Shown: piece after piece, positions 1-9,457 of the stretch
Numbering within the stretch: position 1 is the first letter of the stretch
How the letters are laid out: each line of letters begins with the position of its first letter
Origin: Camillea tinctor
Taxonomy: Eukaryota > Ascomycota > Sordariomycetes > Xylariales > Xylariaceae
NCBI GenBank assembly: GCA_022578605.1
Contig: MU394051.1
Span: 979,664-1,043,663 of the forward strand
Reading direction: 5' to 3'
DNA length: 64,000 nt
The notes under the pieces: generated by a model
What the model was told of the DNA's origin: nothing
Database searches by the model: none
What the model saw: the letters and a program-made list of their open reading frames with translations, nothing else
Program-made: the position numbers and the translations under genes

Positions 1-160
1 GTTATTACGGATTATCGTCCGAAGAGGGTTCCTGATGCCGTTCAAAGCGGATATCAACCGGATTTATTTCAAATAACTAATCGATATGGTCACGGCCTAC
101 GTCGTCCACACTAGACGATGGTAGGGAAAAGGGTTTTTTTATTTTTTTTTTTCTTTGGGA

Positions 161-176
161 GGGGGGGGGGGGGGGG
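161..176. repeat. G16 homopolymer
   Basis: An uninterrupted run of 16 G preceded by T-rich low-complexity sequence (138-155). It lies immediately downstream of the tRNA-Glu terminator. The exact length may be unreliable in assemblies. Confidence 0.9.
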
Positions 177-197
177 TTCAAAAAAATAGAAGTAGTC

Positions 198-280
198 TTC
201 GAATCGGGGAATCGAACCCCGGGCTTGACGGTTCACACAAGTATGAAAGCATCAAATGTTAGCCACTACACCAATTCGAA
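198..280 (-). tRNA. tRNA-Glu (anticodon TTC) with 12-nt intron
   Basis: Read on the minus strand, the acceptor strands TTCGAAT/ATTCGAA pair fully and the T-arm carries GGTTCGATTCC. The D-arm GTGTAGTGGCTAACAT resembles fungal tRNA-Glu. The anticodon stem TGATG/CGTCA (one G-T pair) encloses a 19-nt loop, that is a 7-nt loop with anticodon TTC (positions 247-245) plus a 12-nt intron (243-232) after position 37, the canonical site. A run of seven A on the plus strand just downstream (about 180-186) gives a T-run Pol III terminator. The acceptor stem is only moderately GC-rich, so a decayed copy is possible, but all stems pair. Confidence 0.85.
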
Positions 281-2833
281 ATTTATGTCCGGAATGTAAG
301 GGTTAAGTTTAATGAGTATGGCCTCAATAATGTTTATATATTTTATTCTTCTGTGCCAAGCGGGCGCTTCTAGTAATTTTAAGGTAGGTAGTGTAGGGTG
401 GTTCTGTCGTAGTGTGAACTTACACACGGCGAAGAACAATGTTCTTAGTTTGGGGGATATAAATATCCTCAGCCACCCCCCACAGTGCCACGAAGATTAG
501 TCTCCTGCTCTATAGCGGTGCCAATTAGGACGATGACGGCAATCTTACTTGCTCGCCGCTGTCCTGGCTCGACTCGCTATCGATACTTATCTACAATCCT
601 GAATTTGACCATCTTGCCTGTTTCCAAAGCGCCATCTTGAGCAGCTGTTCCTCCCAGCAACACCAAGCTAGGTCTGTCTTCTTGTGTCCTAGACAAATTA
701 ACCTCTCGGTGCGGCAGTGTGTGCAGCCTGGCCAGGTTCCCATCGGAGGACTTTTTATACGGAGGTCGGTATTAAGTATTTGAATATAGATAATTGGCGT
801 GTTCTCTTCTGCGTGGCTCAGACCCGGACTGATTTCTATCATCCGAGGGTGTAATAGAGTGTAATAAGCACGGCGGCAGGAACGTCTCCGGTTACGGTTG
901 ACCAAGGCACATTAGGGGAGGTAGTGCACGTTCCGGCTAGCGTCAAGGATGGTCATCGATGTTATACTTATAAGTTTCTCCAGTCACTAGGTAAGTTGAC
1001 AACTTGAAAACTAAGTGGTGAGCATGAAAGTTCTATAGTGTAGACAATAAATGGAAAGACTAGATTAGAGCTGAATTCAATTGCGCGTGAAGACCCTCGG
1101 TATGTATATATGCTGCGGGTTTAGTGGCAGGGGTAGTATCCTCCTAGGAATATGTAGCATGGCCAATCAAAGGCCAGTTATGTCTTACAAGAAGTCCCGA
1201 TCGGGCAGTGCGTAGAATCAAGCCCATACAATTACATACCTAGTGGCTGGTGTATTTAACCTAACTATAGGCAAACCTAGATCTACTCTGCACGCCACAT
1301 GCAACATATAAGACCGCGACATTCTGGTAGCCCAGATTCACTTCCAAAGGAACTTGTAATATAGCTTTTGTCTATGTAGTATATTTGTTTAGCTATTGCT
1401 AATGGGCTTGCAAGTATGAAAACACAAGTTGAGGTTCTCATCTACGGATACCAAGAGCTCTAGACTTCATCATCACAGACTTGCAGACTGTCTAGACTTG
1501 ACTAAACATTGACGTGGTATAGTTGTATACAATACAATAATTGATAACTAGGTGGATCTATATGTAGCTACGACGATGGTAGCAGGCACTTTCCGCAGAT
1601 TGCCTCTTATTCTGGGTGTTCCCCGGCTCACGGCGCATAGTAATTTTCTAGTTGCCCCAGAGTCAATATAACATAACACAATGTCATTTTTGGATGCCTC
1701 GGTGAAATTGCGGAAAACCTATTGAAACCTCAACTATCAAGCATACCTGATCAAAAATAACTACAAGACACTCTATAGAGAGTAATGAGCCCCGGGTTCG
1801 GCATATAAGATTCCCCACATCCCACATATCGGGAGCCAGTAGTCTTCCTCCCGGACTTCCTGCATTTGGGCTGGTCCAAAACGAGAAGCTTGATCCAACC
1901 CTTGCAAATCCCCTCTTCTTCTATTTCTTTGGTGATCTTCGAACCTCGGTGCTCCTCATATATCCCTCTCACAGCTCATTATCAATAAAGGTTATCAGAT
2001 AGGCTACATCCTTCTTAAGAACCTCTTAGACCTAGCGACTCTAATATACTCCCTAACGAGGCCTAGTAGTATTAATGATACCCATCTCGTGTATTGTCCG
2101 CCAAGAGAGGCAGGTACCTATGTTGGAGAAGCACCTAACCGATTATTTTGGTCTTCTCCACGTGAAGCAGCTCGGAGGATGCTTACCCATTATGACACCA
2201 ACATGGGGCAATTCCCAGTGCGATTCTACATCGTTCCATTTCTATTGCCTAACTGGTAGATGAGGCACGCTCGGGCATCTTCTATCGGTTCCCATCACCC
2301 GCTTGATAGCCGGCCAAAGTCGCATCGCCCGGTATCCAGGACGCAGCTAGATTGATGTCATGTATGGTCTTCGGTGTGCCGCGGAAACCTTCGACGGCAT
2401 ATAGGAGGGACTCTTGTACCCGAAAATCGGAATGTCGCCATTTTAATGATCATATTCTTGCCGTGATATTCGCCACAAAGTTACCCCTGACTGGATTATA
2501 AGTTCATTAACCCTAGATATTGCATCTGCCTTTCGTCTGGTGGAGAGATACCCTTTGCCTAGCGAACGCTATGCTTCTTCGAACTTCTCCAGGCTTGAGT
2601 AGAGATAGGGTGACATAGATCCCGAGACTCGGACACGCTAGGTATGTAGGAGGATGCTGAATTCAGGCTTCGGAATAGCATCTCCATTTCAGTACTACAT
2701 CATGTAGGGCAACCCTACGAAGGCCCCCATCTATAAATAATTATTATAGGACGATCATGTTGCACCAGATTCTTTCCAGTTCCGTCCAGCCATCTCGCCG
2801 TTCTTTTCTACTTTGAAGTCATACCTAAACATC
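281..2833. other. Intergenic, no gene recognised
   Basis: About 2.5 kb of mixed, fairly AT-rich DNA. The only open frames are short (up to about 100 codons) and show no family motif. It contains the 5' flank of the FMN dehydrogenase gene at its right end. The stretch around 2040-2350 is somewhat more GC-rich and could be the remnant of a decayed coding sequence, but no protein could be recognised. Confidence 0.5.
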
Positions 2834-4064
2834 ATGCTGTCATTCATTACTCTTCTCTCACTCGTGGGCTCGGGTCTTGCCGTCCGTCCGTTCTTGGGTA
2901 GCGCGGATACTGGCATCGAGCTCGCCTTGGGTAGCACAGCCAATGACAGTCTGCCAGACCTCAAGAATATTGTCGGTCTGCCTGACTTCGAGTGGGTAGC
3001 TGAAAGATACCTGAATGCGACCAGATGGTCGTTCTTTCGAACTGGGGCTGGTGGCGAGTGGTCATACCGCAACAACCTCGAAAGCTACGGGCGTCTGAGA
3101 TTCCGCCCTCGCGTCCTAACTGACATTACTCGAGTCGAAGCGTCCCTAAACACGACCCTGTTCGGCCACACCTTCTCGGCTCCTTTTTTCATGAGCCCAT
3201 TTGGCCGTGCGGAATTTTCCCACCCCGATGCTGAGCTGAACCTAGTCAGGGGGGCTGCTGAAGAGAATATTCTATACATTGCTTCGATGCACGCCTCCAA
3301 GACCTTGGACGAGATCTCGGCCGCTAAGGCCCCGGGCCAGGTCACAGGCCACCAGTTCTACAACGAAGGCACCGACGCCGACACCCTGGCCTACTTCAAG
3401 CAGGTCGAGGCTGCAGGCGGCAAGGCCATCTTCTTCACCGTCGACTCTGCCGGAGACGGCAACCGTCACCGAGCTGCCCGCTGGAACGTAACCTCGGTGG
3501 ACTCGGGCTACACTTACGCCACCTGGGACTACTACAAGCACCTGGGAAACCTCACGAGCCTCCCCATCATCCCCAAGGGTATCCAGACCGTCGAGGACGC
3601 CAAGCTAGCCGTTGCCGCCGGAGCCCCGGGCATCTTCATTTCCAACCACGGCGGCCGCCAGCTCGACTTTGTGCCGTCGGCCCTCGAAGTTGCCCTGGAG
3701 ATCTACGAGGAGGCCCCCGAGATCTTCCAGCAGATCGAGGTCTACGCCGACGGTGGGGTGCGGTACGGTTCCGACGTGCTCAAGCTCATGGCTCTTGGTG
3801 TCAAGGCTGTTGGCGCTGCCCGCCCGCTTGCCTTCGCCAACCTCTATGGTGTCGAGGGGATCAAGAAGGCTCTGCAGTTGGTGAAGCACGAGATTGCTAT
3901 CGATGCTGCTAATATGGGCCTTGGTGATGTGCATCAAATTAACGCGAGCTACGTAAGTTTTTTTTTTTGTGACTTGAGTGGAGAGTATGAAGTTCAGGTT
4001 GCTAATTCAGTTCTCTTGTTAGATCAAGCTTAATAACCCTACATGGAACGGATGGTACTCTTAA
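2834..4064 (+). CDS. Secreted FMN-dependent alpha-hydroxy-acid dehydrogenase/oxidase
   Basis: Two exons, 2834-3952 and 4023-4064; the intron 3953-4022 starts GTAAGT and ends TTGTTAG. Splicing adds 13 residues ending NGWYS; the product is 386 aa. The start is the first ATG, giving a hydrophobic signal peptide (MLSFITLLSLVGSGLA). The rest is the FMN-binding TIM-barrel of the glycolate/lactate oxidase and flavocytochrome b2 family. Visible are PFFMSPFG near the N-terminus, PKGIQT with the FMN-contacting Lys at about 248, SNHGGRQLD with the catalytic His at about 272 and substrate-binding Arg at about 275, and ADGGVRYGSDVLKLMALG. The family oxidises L-2-hydroxy acids such as L-lactate to 2-oxo acids. 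There is no cytochrome b5 domain, so O2 or another acceptor is expected. A secreted form is unusual for a family that is mostly mitochondrial or peroxisomal. Substrate not predictable. Confidence 0.9.
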
Positions 4065-4665
4065 ATACTTTGGTGGCAATTGAAATGATACTCACGAATG
4101 ACACGATAATGCATGCTACTGATTGTGCGATGGCATGCTGTATGAGCGTATACTTGTCTTCTTTTTACTCAGTTTCATTATGGTAGCATGCATATTAGCT
4201 TGGTTCTCATCAATACATATAATTATAAGTTAGGATCAATATCTCGAAGGAAAATAATATGTGCACATAGTTAAGGAGAAGAATATTAGGAAGTTTTGCT
4301 CTCTGAGAGATTCTGCTTACCCAAGTCCTCTAGTTAGTAACTAGTTATCGACTATATTGCTAAGTTCGCTTCAATAAAGGATATCTTCGTCTTATGCATT
4401 GCTCTAGTCAGAAACCTCCATGCTTAGGCCAATTATTCTTAGTAATGTTGTGTCCATACCAATGTTTAGAATTGTTGCTCGCAATGTGAAAGAGGCTGCC
4501 CCAGCCACATACTGAAGCATCGTTAGTTGCGCCATAGAACCCCGATTAGGCAGGTAACAATCTTAGATCCTCCACGCTTTGCCCCTCCCACTAGCATCAT
4601 TAATACCACGCCGATAAGCATTAGCGACATAAACTAAAATAACAACGCAGCCTTCCATCAAATAA
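4065..4665. other. Intergenic between FMN dehydrogenase and tRNA-Thr
   Basis: About 600 bp of AT-rich sequence covering the 3' flank of the dehydrogenase gene. No coding signal or repeat structure was seen. Confidence 0.5.
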
Positions 4666-4747
4666 GCCTCTATGGCAAAGTGGCTAATGCGTCGCACTTG
4701 TATCTCAAGTAATGCGAAGATCCCTCGTTCGATTCGGGGTGGAGGCA
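4666..4747 (+). tRNA. tRNA-Thr (anticodon TGT) with 9-nt intron
   Basis: The acceptor stem GCCTCTA/TGGAGGC pairs over 7 bp and is followed by a discriminator A. The D-stem is GCA/TGC and the T-arm is CCTCG-TTCGATT-CGGGG. The anticodon stem TCGCA/TGCGA encloses CTTGTA plus TCTCAAGTA plus A. Taking out the 9-nt intron (4703-4711) after position 37 leaves loop CTTGTAA with anticodon TGT at 4699-4701. The intron CAAGT can pair with ACTTG around the anticodon, as expected of the bulge-helix-bulge recognised by tRNA-splicing endonuclease. A T6 run follows at about 4759. Confidence 0.88.
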
Positions 4748-5753
4748 TATGAACATTCATTTTTTGTTCTCAATTTCTTTTTCTTCTTTTTGCAACACGC
4801 TTCCATCTCTACCTAGGTATCCATTCCTTTCCTTTTGCTTTTTCTTCTGTATACAACCTATGAGCAGGAAGTAATTCTGCAGGAAAGGACCTTGAGGGAG
4901 AACCTCTAGGTCAGGACAAAGGTTAGGTATGTGCTAAAATTCACCCTTATAACTTCAGTGTTGAGTTAGATCGATCAAATAACATACACAAGCAATTATT
5001 TCTTTGATATCTTTCACGAAGTCGGATAGAAGACTAGGCTTAGGTACTTCAACGAATTATCATGATTTTGACCCCGCCACACCTGCTGGCCTATGTAATG
5101 GATGCAAAGTGTTTCTGCATCATTACGCAATGCATTTTGCTTTTGCGCCTCACCAAGTTTCAGCAAACAAAGACATAGACATGTAAGATTAATTTGCGAG
5201 AGTCATAATTGGGTGGCCAGCAAATCGATTGATTTAGATGTGAAATGTTATTTTACGCGGCAGAAGAAGTATGCTTTATGCGATATCGTGACTTCGATAG
5301 ACACAGGAGAACACTTGTGAGTGTTGTAAATTTTAAGACTTTATTTCTAACCAACTCCTAATAACAAGTTAAAAAGATCGATATATACTTATATTTACCA
5401 AGACTAAAAACAAATGAAAATACGTCTCAGTCTAACATTAATGAAACCTTGAAACCAATCATTGGAAATAGCCTTCAGATGAGTTCGTTACTCGTACAAG
5501 TTATAGTTTACATCCCGCAACTGCTGCACGTATTTAAGGGACATAGCAAAGTCCTCCCTCCGTGGGCGAAAACCCTTTGAAACATTCCAAAATTGTAGAA
5601 AGAAAAATGAGGTTGATTATATGTAGAACATGTAGTGTGTTTATTAAGAGGTGTGTCGGTGAATCGAAAGGTTTTTTAAGTGTCCCTGAGAGTAATAGTT
5701 AGCGAAATATCATTCAAGCCAAAGATAACCAGGTCATATTTAAAAAAAAAATT
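4748..5753. other. Intergenic, AT-rich, no gene recognised
   Basis: Roughly 1 kb containing the Pol III terminator of the tRNA-Thr and T-rich low-complexity sequence (4758-4795). Two open frames of 60-72 codons (5004-5320) overlap in different frames and show no conserved motif. Confidence 0.5.
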
Positions 5754-6131
5754 TTAATAATAAAAGGGGGGGATCACGAACAGCAAGCTTAGTGTCAAGT
5801 CACCGTGGATTCGAGCCTTCAAGGTGACCTCGACCTCCAAGTTCAAATCTAGTCTTAGCTTCAGGGTGTCGCTCTTCCCGTCATCCTGGCCCTGGGGCTG
5901 CATCTGTTGTTGTTGCGCCTGCATCTGCATCTGCTGCTGCTGCTGGAGGAGCTGTTGCTGCTGGTCCGGCATCATCTGGGGTGCCTGCTGCTGCTGGACC
6001 TGACCTCTTCCCTTACGGCCGCGGCGTCGGCGGTGCGGGCTCGGCGAGGGGGACACGGACTGCTCGGAGGCGCTCTCGGCGTAGGGGGCGGGACCGCCTT
6101 TGGTCTCGTTTTCAGATCCGCTGGATGCCAT
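5754..6131 (-). CDS. Short conserved fungal protein with LDLNLE-type C-terminus
   Basis: Single exon, 125 aa, ATG start at 6131. The N-terminal half is disordered: acidic/Ser-rich, then a basic HRRRRGRKGRG patch, then a glutamine/methionine-rich tract. The C-terminus carries the amphipathic block LRLDLNLEVEVTLKARIHGD followed by LTLSLL. I know this block from many short fungal hypothetical proteins, where a disordered Q/P-rich region precedes the same C-terminal motif. Its function is not established. The last residues (FVIPPFYY) look like read-through beyond the usual end of the motif. The basic patch could be a nuclear localisation signal; that is inference only. Confidence 0.8.
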   Translation of the reverse strand: MASSGSENETKGGPAPYAESASEQSVSPSPSPHRRRRGRKGRGQVQQQQAPQMMPDQQQQLLQQQQQMQMQAQQQQMQPQGQDDGKSDTLKLRLDLNLEVEVTLKARIHGDLTLSLLFVIPPFYY

Positions 6132-7702
6132 GGCTCTGGTAGCTCGTTGGTATTTTCTAGTCTAGTCTAGTCTTTCCAACTAAGATAGTTTACTAGCTTT
6201 AACTAGCTTTGCTCGGTTTCGAGAGGAAGGACGATAAACAGAGATATTAGGTGGTAGATGTTGTTGTTATAGAGTTACATTGCGTAGTGTATTGCTTCGA
6301 CGGCTCCAGGTAGACAGACCTGACAGACTTATATACCTTACCCTTTTCGCAGCTCACCTTTCCGTTCAGCATTTGTGTAATGTAGGTATGCAAGCCATCT
6401 CCGTATTACGACAAAACAAGGTATAGACAGGCATGTCTATGAATCCCTCACGTCAATCGAGAAGAGAAAACCTGATTTTGTGCTCCTCGAGCGCACGAGG
6501 CGATCGAGATTGTGTGAGAAATTGACGTCGACCAAATTCGGAGTGTGGAAGCTTTTGCGACAAGCTCTGTACTAAGTACCTAAGTACCTAAGTACCTAAG
6601 TACTTACCTAGATCGGATCTGTGGTCGTCTTGTGGCCAGTGTGTGGCTGATGTGGGTCCCCGTTACATCATCCCATCCTGGCCCCGGGCCAGCCCCAGCC
6701 CTGTCACGACCCCCCTGCAACTCCTCAAAGCATCTTTGCGTCACCATTTTTCTTGTCCTCTTACCAACACCAAATCACTATAATTTCGCATTTGTGACGA
6801 TGTGGCGCTCGCTCGCCCCTTTTTATTTGCTGAGATTGGTGGAATACCTCCTATTACCCTATGTGAAACTACCGGATTACCTAGGCTAGGCACATCCACT
6901 ATGCTGCATTGGCAACATTTGAAGTCACGTAAATAAGTATATAACCTGGTCAATAAGTTGTCTAAATACCTTTTTGCCTACGTGGTGAGTGGGAACTCGT
7001 CAATTGTCTGGCGCATAACCACTCTAGACTATTCAGATGATGGAGCATCACCTCCGGGCTTCAGGGGATCTAATCCCGTCTTCCGATTTCGTGGGCAAAC
7101 CTGGAAATATGAAAAGACCCCCCAGACCCCAAGCCTCGTGGCAGTCCACATGGCTTATCGAGCCTATAGATAATGCCACTACAGCTAATAAAACGCAACC
7201 CATCATGAAACTTTAAGATTCCTGACGTCCGGTTTATCGTAAGGTCAGAGGGAGAAGGAAGTCGACTTACAGATTGCAAGCATACCAATAGCAATACCAA
7301 GGATCCTGACGAGCAGCCTGGCCAGTTCAACCCAGTTACCTCGACATATCGATGGCTAAGGAGAAATTTGGTCTTAGGTGAATGTACACACTCTCGTAGG
7401 ATCCTTGATTGTTTGCACATCTAGTATTGGAATCGCTAGAGCTTATGGTCTATATAGAAATGTGGTCTCAAGTCTAGTCTGCTTCTAACTATAGGGAGGT
7501 AGATATATATCACTAGTATCGACTCAGTGTTGAATCTCATATCAGTTGACTTTAGAATTTTGATACTCTCATGTGTTGAATAAAAAGAGGTGACATGCAT
7601 TGCAATGATCAGGTATCCAAGATAATCACATACGCCAAGCGATACTCTAATGAGCCATCTACAAATCCCACATAGGTAATTCACATCCTCCCTCACTCCA
7701 GT
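6132..7702. other. Intergenic, 1.6 kb, no gene recognised
   Basis: Promoter side of the LDLNLE protein gene on the left and 3' flank of the Thg1-like gene on the right. It contains an 8-bp tandem repeat (listed separately). Open frames of 70-116 codons at 6632-7420 on both strands overlap each other and show no family signature. Confidence 0.5.
6572..6603. repeat. 8-bp tandem repeat, 4 copies of CTAAGTAC
   Basis: Four perfect consecutive copies of CTAAGTAC. The unit is related to the TACCTAGGTA-like words scattered through the intergenic DNA of this window. Confidence 0.9.
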
Positions 7703-8731
7703 TCAACCCTCATCTCCGTCTCCATCGCCGGGCCAGTACTTATCCGTTATCAACCTGATATTCTCCGCAGAAAACTCCTTCACCCCCCTCTCTTCGACCC
7801 GTATGCGGGTCCGCGTCGTGGCCTCCATCCTCCCCGTCTTGGGGTTGAAGCCCTCGTGCCGGTACCGCTCCCGCTTCACGAGGCACCCCTCAACCGCCCA
7901 CCGCGGCACCGCCTCCTCGTACACCACCCCCTTCTGCGCGCGCATCATCTCGACCAGCTCCGCGCTCGTGCGCCCCAGCATCTCCCGCGGCGTGAACAGC
8001 GTGCGCGCAAACGCGCCGATGCTATTGCGCACCGCGTCCCCGCGGCACCGCCACAGCAGGCAGTTGAGCGCCTCGTCCGCGCTCGGCACCGCGAACACCC
8101 GCGCGTCGAAGTGCGCTATCTCGCTGCCCGGGACCGCGAGGTGCGCGTTGAACCGCACGCTGCAGTAGCTCGCCGCGAGGGACACCAGCTTCTGCACGCG
8201 CGAGTTGAAAGCCCCCACTGCGTCACCGCTGTCGTCGGGCGCAGGGGGGAATACGAGCGTGATCTCGTCCGACTGCGTGTAGGCCACGGTGGCCCGCGGG
8301 AAGAACCCCAGGAGGTCCCCGCTTGCGCCGAGCATGGCGGCGTGGATGCGCGGGTCGAATGGCCGCTGGAAGGACGCTGTGAAGCGCGAGAACCCGTGCC
8401 CGTCGAGCCGCAGGATCGCGGCTGATGAAGAGGGCAACGTGATGTCGAGGGCGGCTTCGTATTGCTTCATGCGGTCGCCGAGGGTGAGTTTCTGCTTGGT
8501 TGGGGTGGGCGTGGTGGCTGGTGGGTCATCACTTCCCCTTTCTCCTCCTTTTCCTCCCGAAGCCATGGAGCGAGGGTTTGGAGTGGTAGTTGTAGTTGTT
8601 GCTGTTGAGTTTGTAGTGTTCTTCTGGTTGAGGGTTGTTGCATAATATCGTACTGGCGTTTTGGGATAACGAGACCTATGAGCAGTATTGAGGATAAATA
8701 CATTCAAGCGATAGAAAGTATTGTGAACCAT
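7703..8731 (-). CDS. Thg1-like 3'-5' RNA polymerase (TLP), probably mitochondrial
   Basis: Single exon; 342 aa from the ATG at 8731. An in-frame ATG at 8752 adds 7 residues and one at 8566 removes 55. Members of the tRNA-His guanylyltransferase superfamily add nucleotides 3'-to-5' to tRNA 5' ends using two metal ions. Metal-binding residues are seen in LRLDGHGFSRFT and AYTQSDEITLVF. Later blocks are FDARVFAVPS, LLWRCRGDAVRNSIGAFA and FTPREMLGRTSAELVEMM. AYTQSDEI and RNSI, in place of the YGQSDE and HINNLYN of canonical eukaryotic Thg1, point to the Thg1-like-protein branch, which repairs or edits tRNA 5' ends on a template. The N-terminus (RLNVFILNTAHRSRYPKTPV) is basic, hydroxylated and nearly free of acids, as in mitochondrial presequences. 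A Thr/Pro linker follows. The coding sequence is markedly more GC-rich than its flanks. Confidence 0.88.
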   Translation of the reverse strand: MVHNTFYRLNVFILNTAHRSRYPKTPVRYYATTLNQKNTTNSTATTTTTTPNPRSMASGGKGGERGSDDPPATTPTPTKQKLTLGDRMKQYEAALDITLPSSSAAILRLDGHGFSRFTASFQRPFDPRIHAAMLGASGDLLGFFPRATVAYTQSDEITLVFPPAPDDSGDAVGAFNSRVQKLVSLAASYCSVRFNAHLAVPGSEIAHFDARVFAVPSADEALNCLLWRCRGDAVRNSIGAFARTLFTPREMLGRTSAELVEMMRAQKGVVYEEAVPRWAVEGCLVKRERYRHEGFNPKTGRMEATTRTRIRVEERGVKEFSAENIRLITDKYWPGDGDGDEG

Positions 8732-9457
8732 TTTGCTTCTACCAGATTTCATTTTATATGTTATAGATAGTCGCTGGTGGGTCACCCCCGATTATATGTG
8801 ATCCTCAAGATTGAGTATGGCACTAACCTAGGAGGATTCAGTTTTCTATGTCGGTCTTCGTTTATTAACTAAATAAAAGTGGAACCACATACAGTATCTC
8901 ACAATCGAAACTCTATAGGTTGCCAGTATAATACATGTTTGGTTGGTATATTGCTAATACTACAATGAATATTCTTTTAGATCATTGTTAATGTCAATAT
9001 CTCCTTATATACGACCAGAGTAACCTAAATTATCGAGATTAAAATCAAGCATACACCTATGAAAAACAAGGAGTAAAACCGGAGGGGGGGGGGTCCTGGC
9101 TAAAAAGGGGCTTGCCTGTCTTTGGTCAACTTGGAGAGATTCAAAGGATCGTACACGCAAAACATAGTCATATATAGGATTTAGAAGGCATAAAAATTTT
9201 TTAAGACAGAAAAAACTTTTGGCAGAATATAAATCTTCAATATTCATAAATTATACATCCTAGAAGTCCTCCCAGGGGAGAAGCCTCTTAACGAGAGTAA
9301 AAGATTAGACCTTCCAATGATACAATATACTAACCTACATCATTATATTAACACATTATTTTAATTTTTCTTAATACAAGATAAATCATCACTCGGAGAT
9401 CATCATAATCAACGACCGATGAAATGGAAGAGAAAGGGCATGTTCCCATTAAAGCCA
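8732..9457. other. Intergenic, AT-rich
   Basis: Between the divergent 5' flank of the Thg1-like gene and the 3' end of the WSC gene. It has a G-rich island around 9080-9094 and otherwise AT-rich sequence. No gene seen. Confidence 0.5.

Noticed and set aside
312..500. 62-codon frame starting with a hydrophobic, signal-like segment
   Set aside because: Short, AT-rich, no further motif or intron signals; likely chance next to the tRNA-Glu.
591..905. 104-codon minus-strand frame
   Set aside because: Composition not protein-like and no family motif; surrounding DNA looks intergenic.
3085..3937. Several frames antisense or out of frame within the FMN dehydrogenase gene
   Set aside because: Shadows of a GC-rich coding region whose own frame carries all conserved motifs.
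7803..8645. Plus-strand frames up to 189 codons opposite the Thg1-like gene
   Set aside because: Arg/Pro/His-rich antisense shadow of a GC-rich gene.
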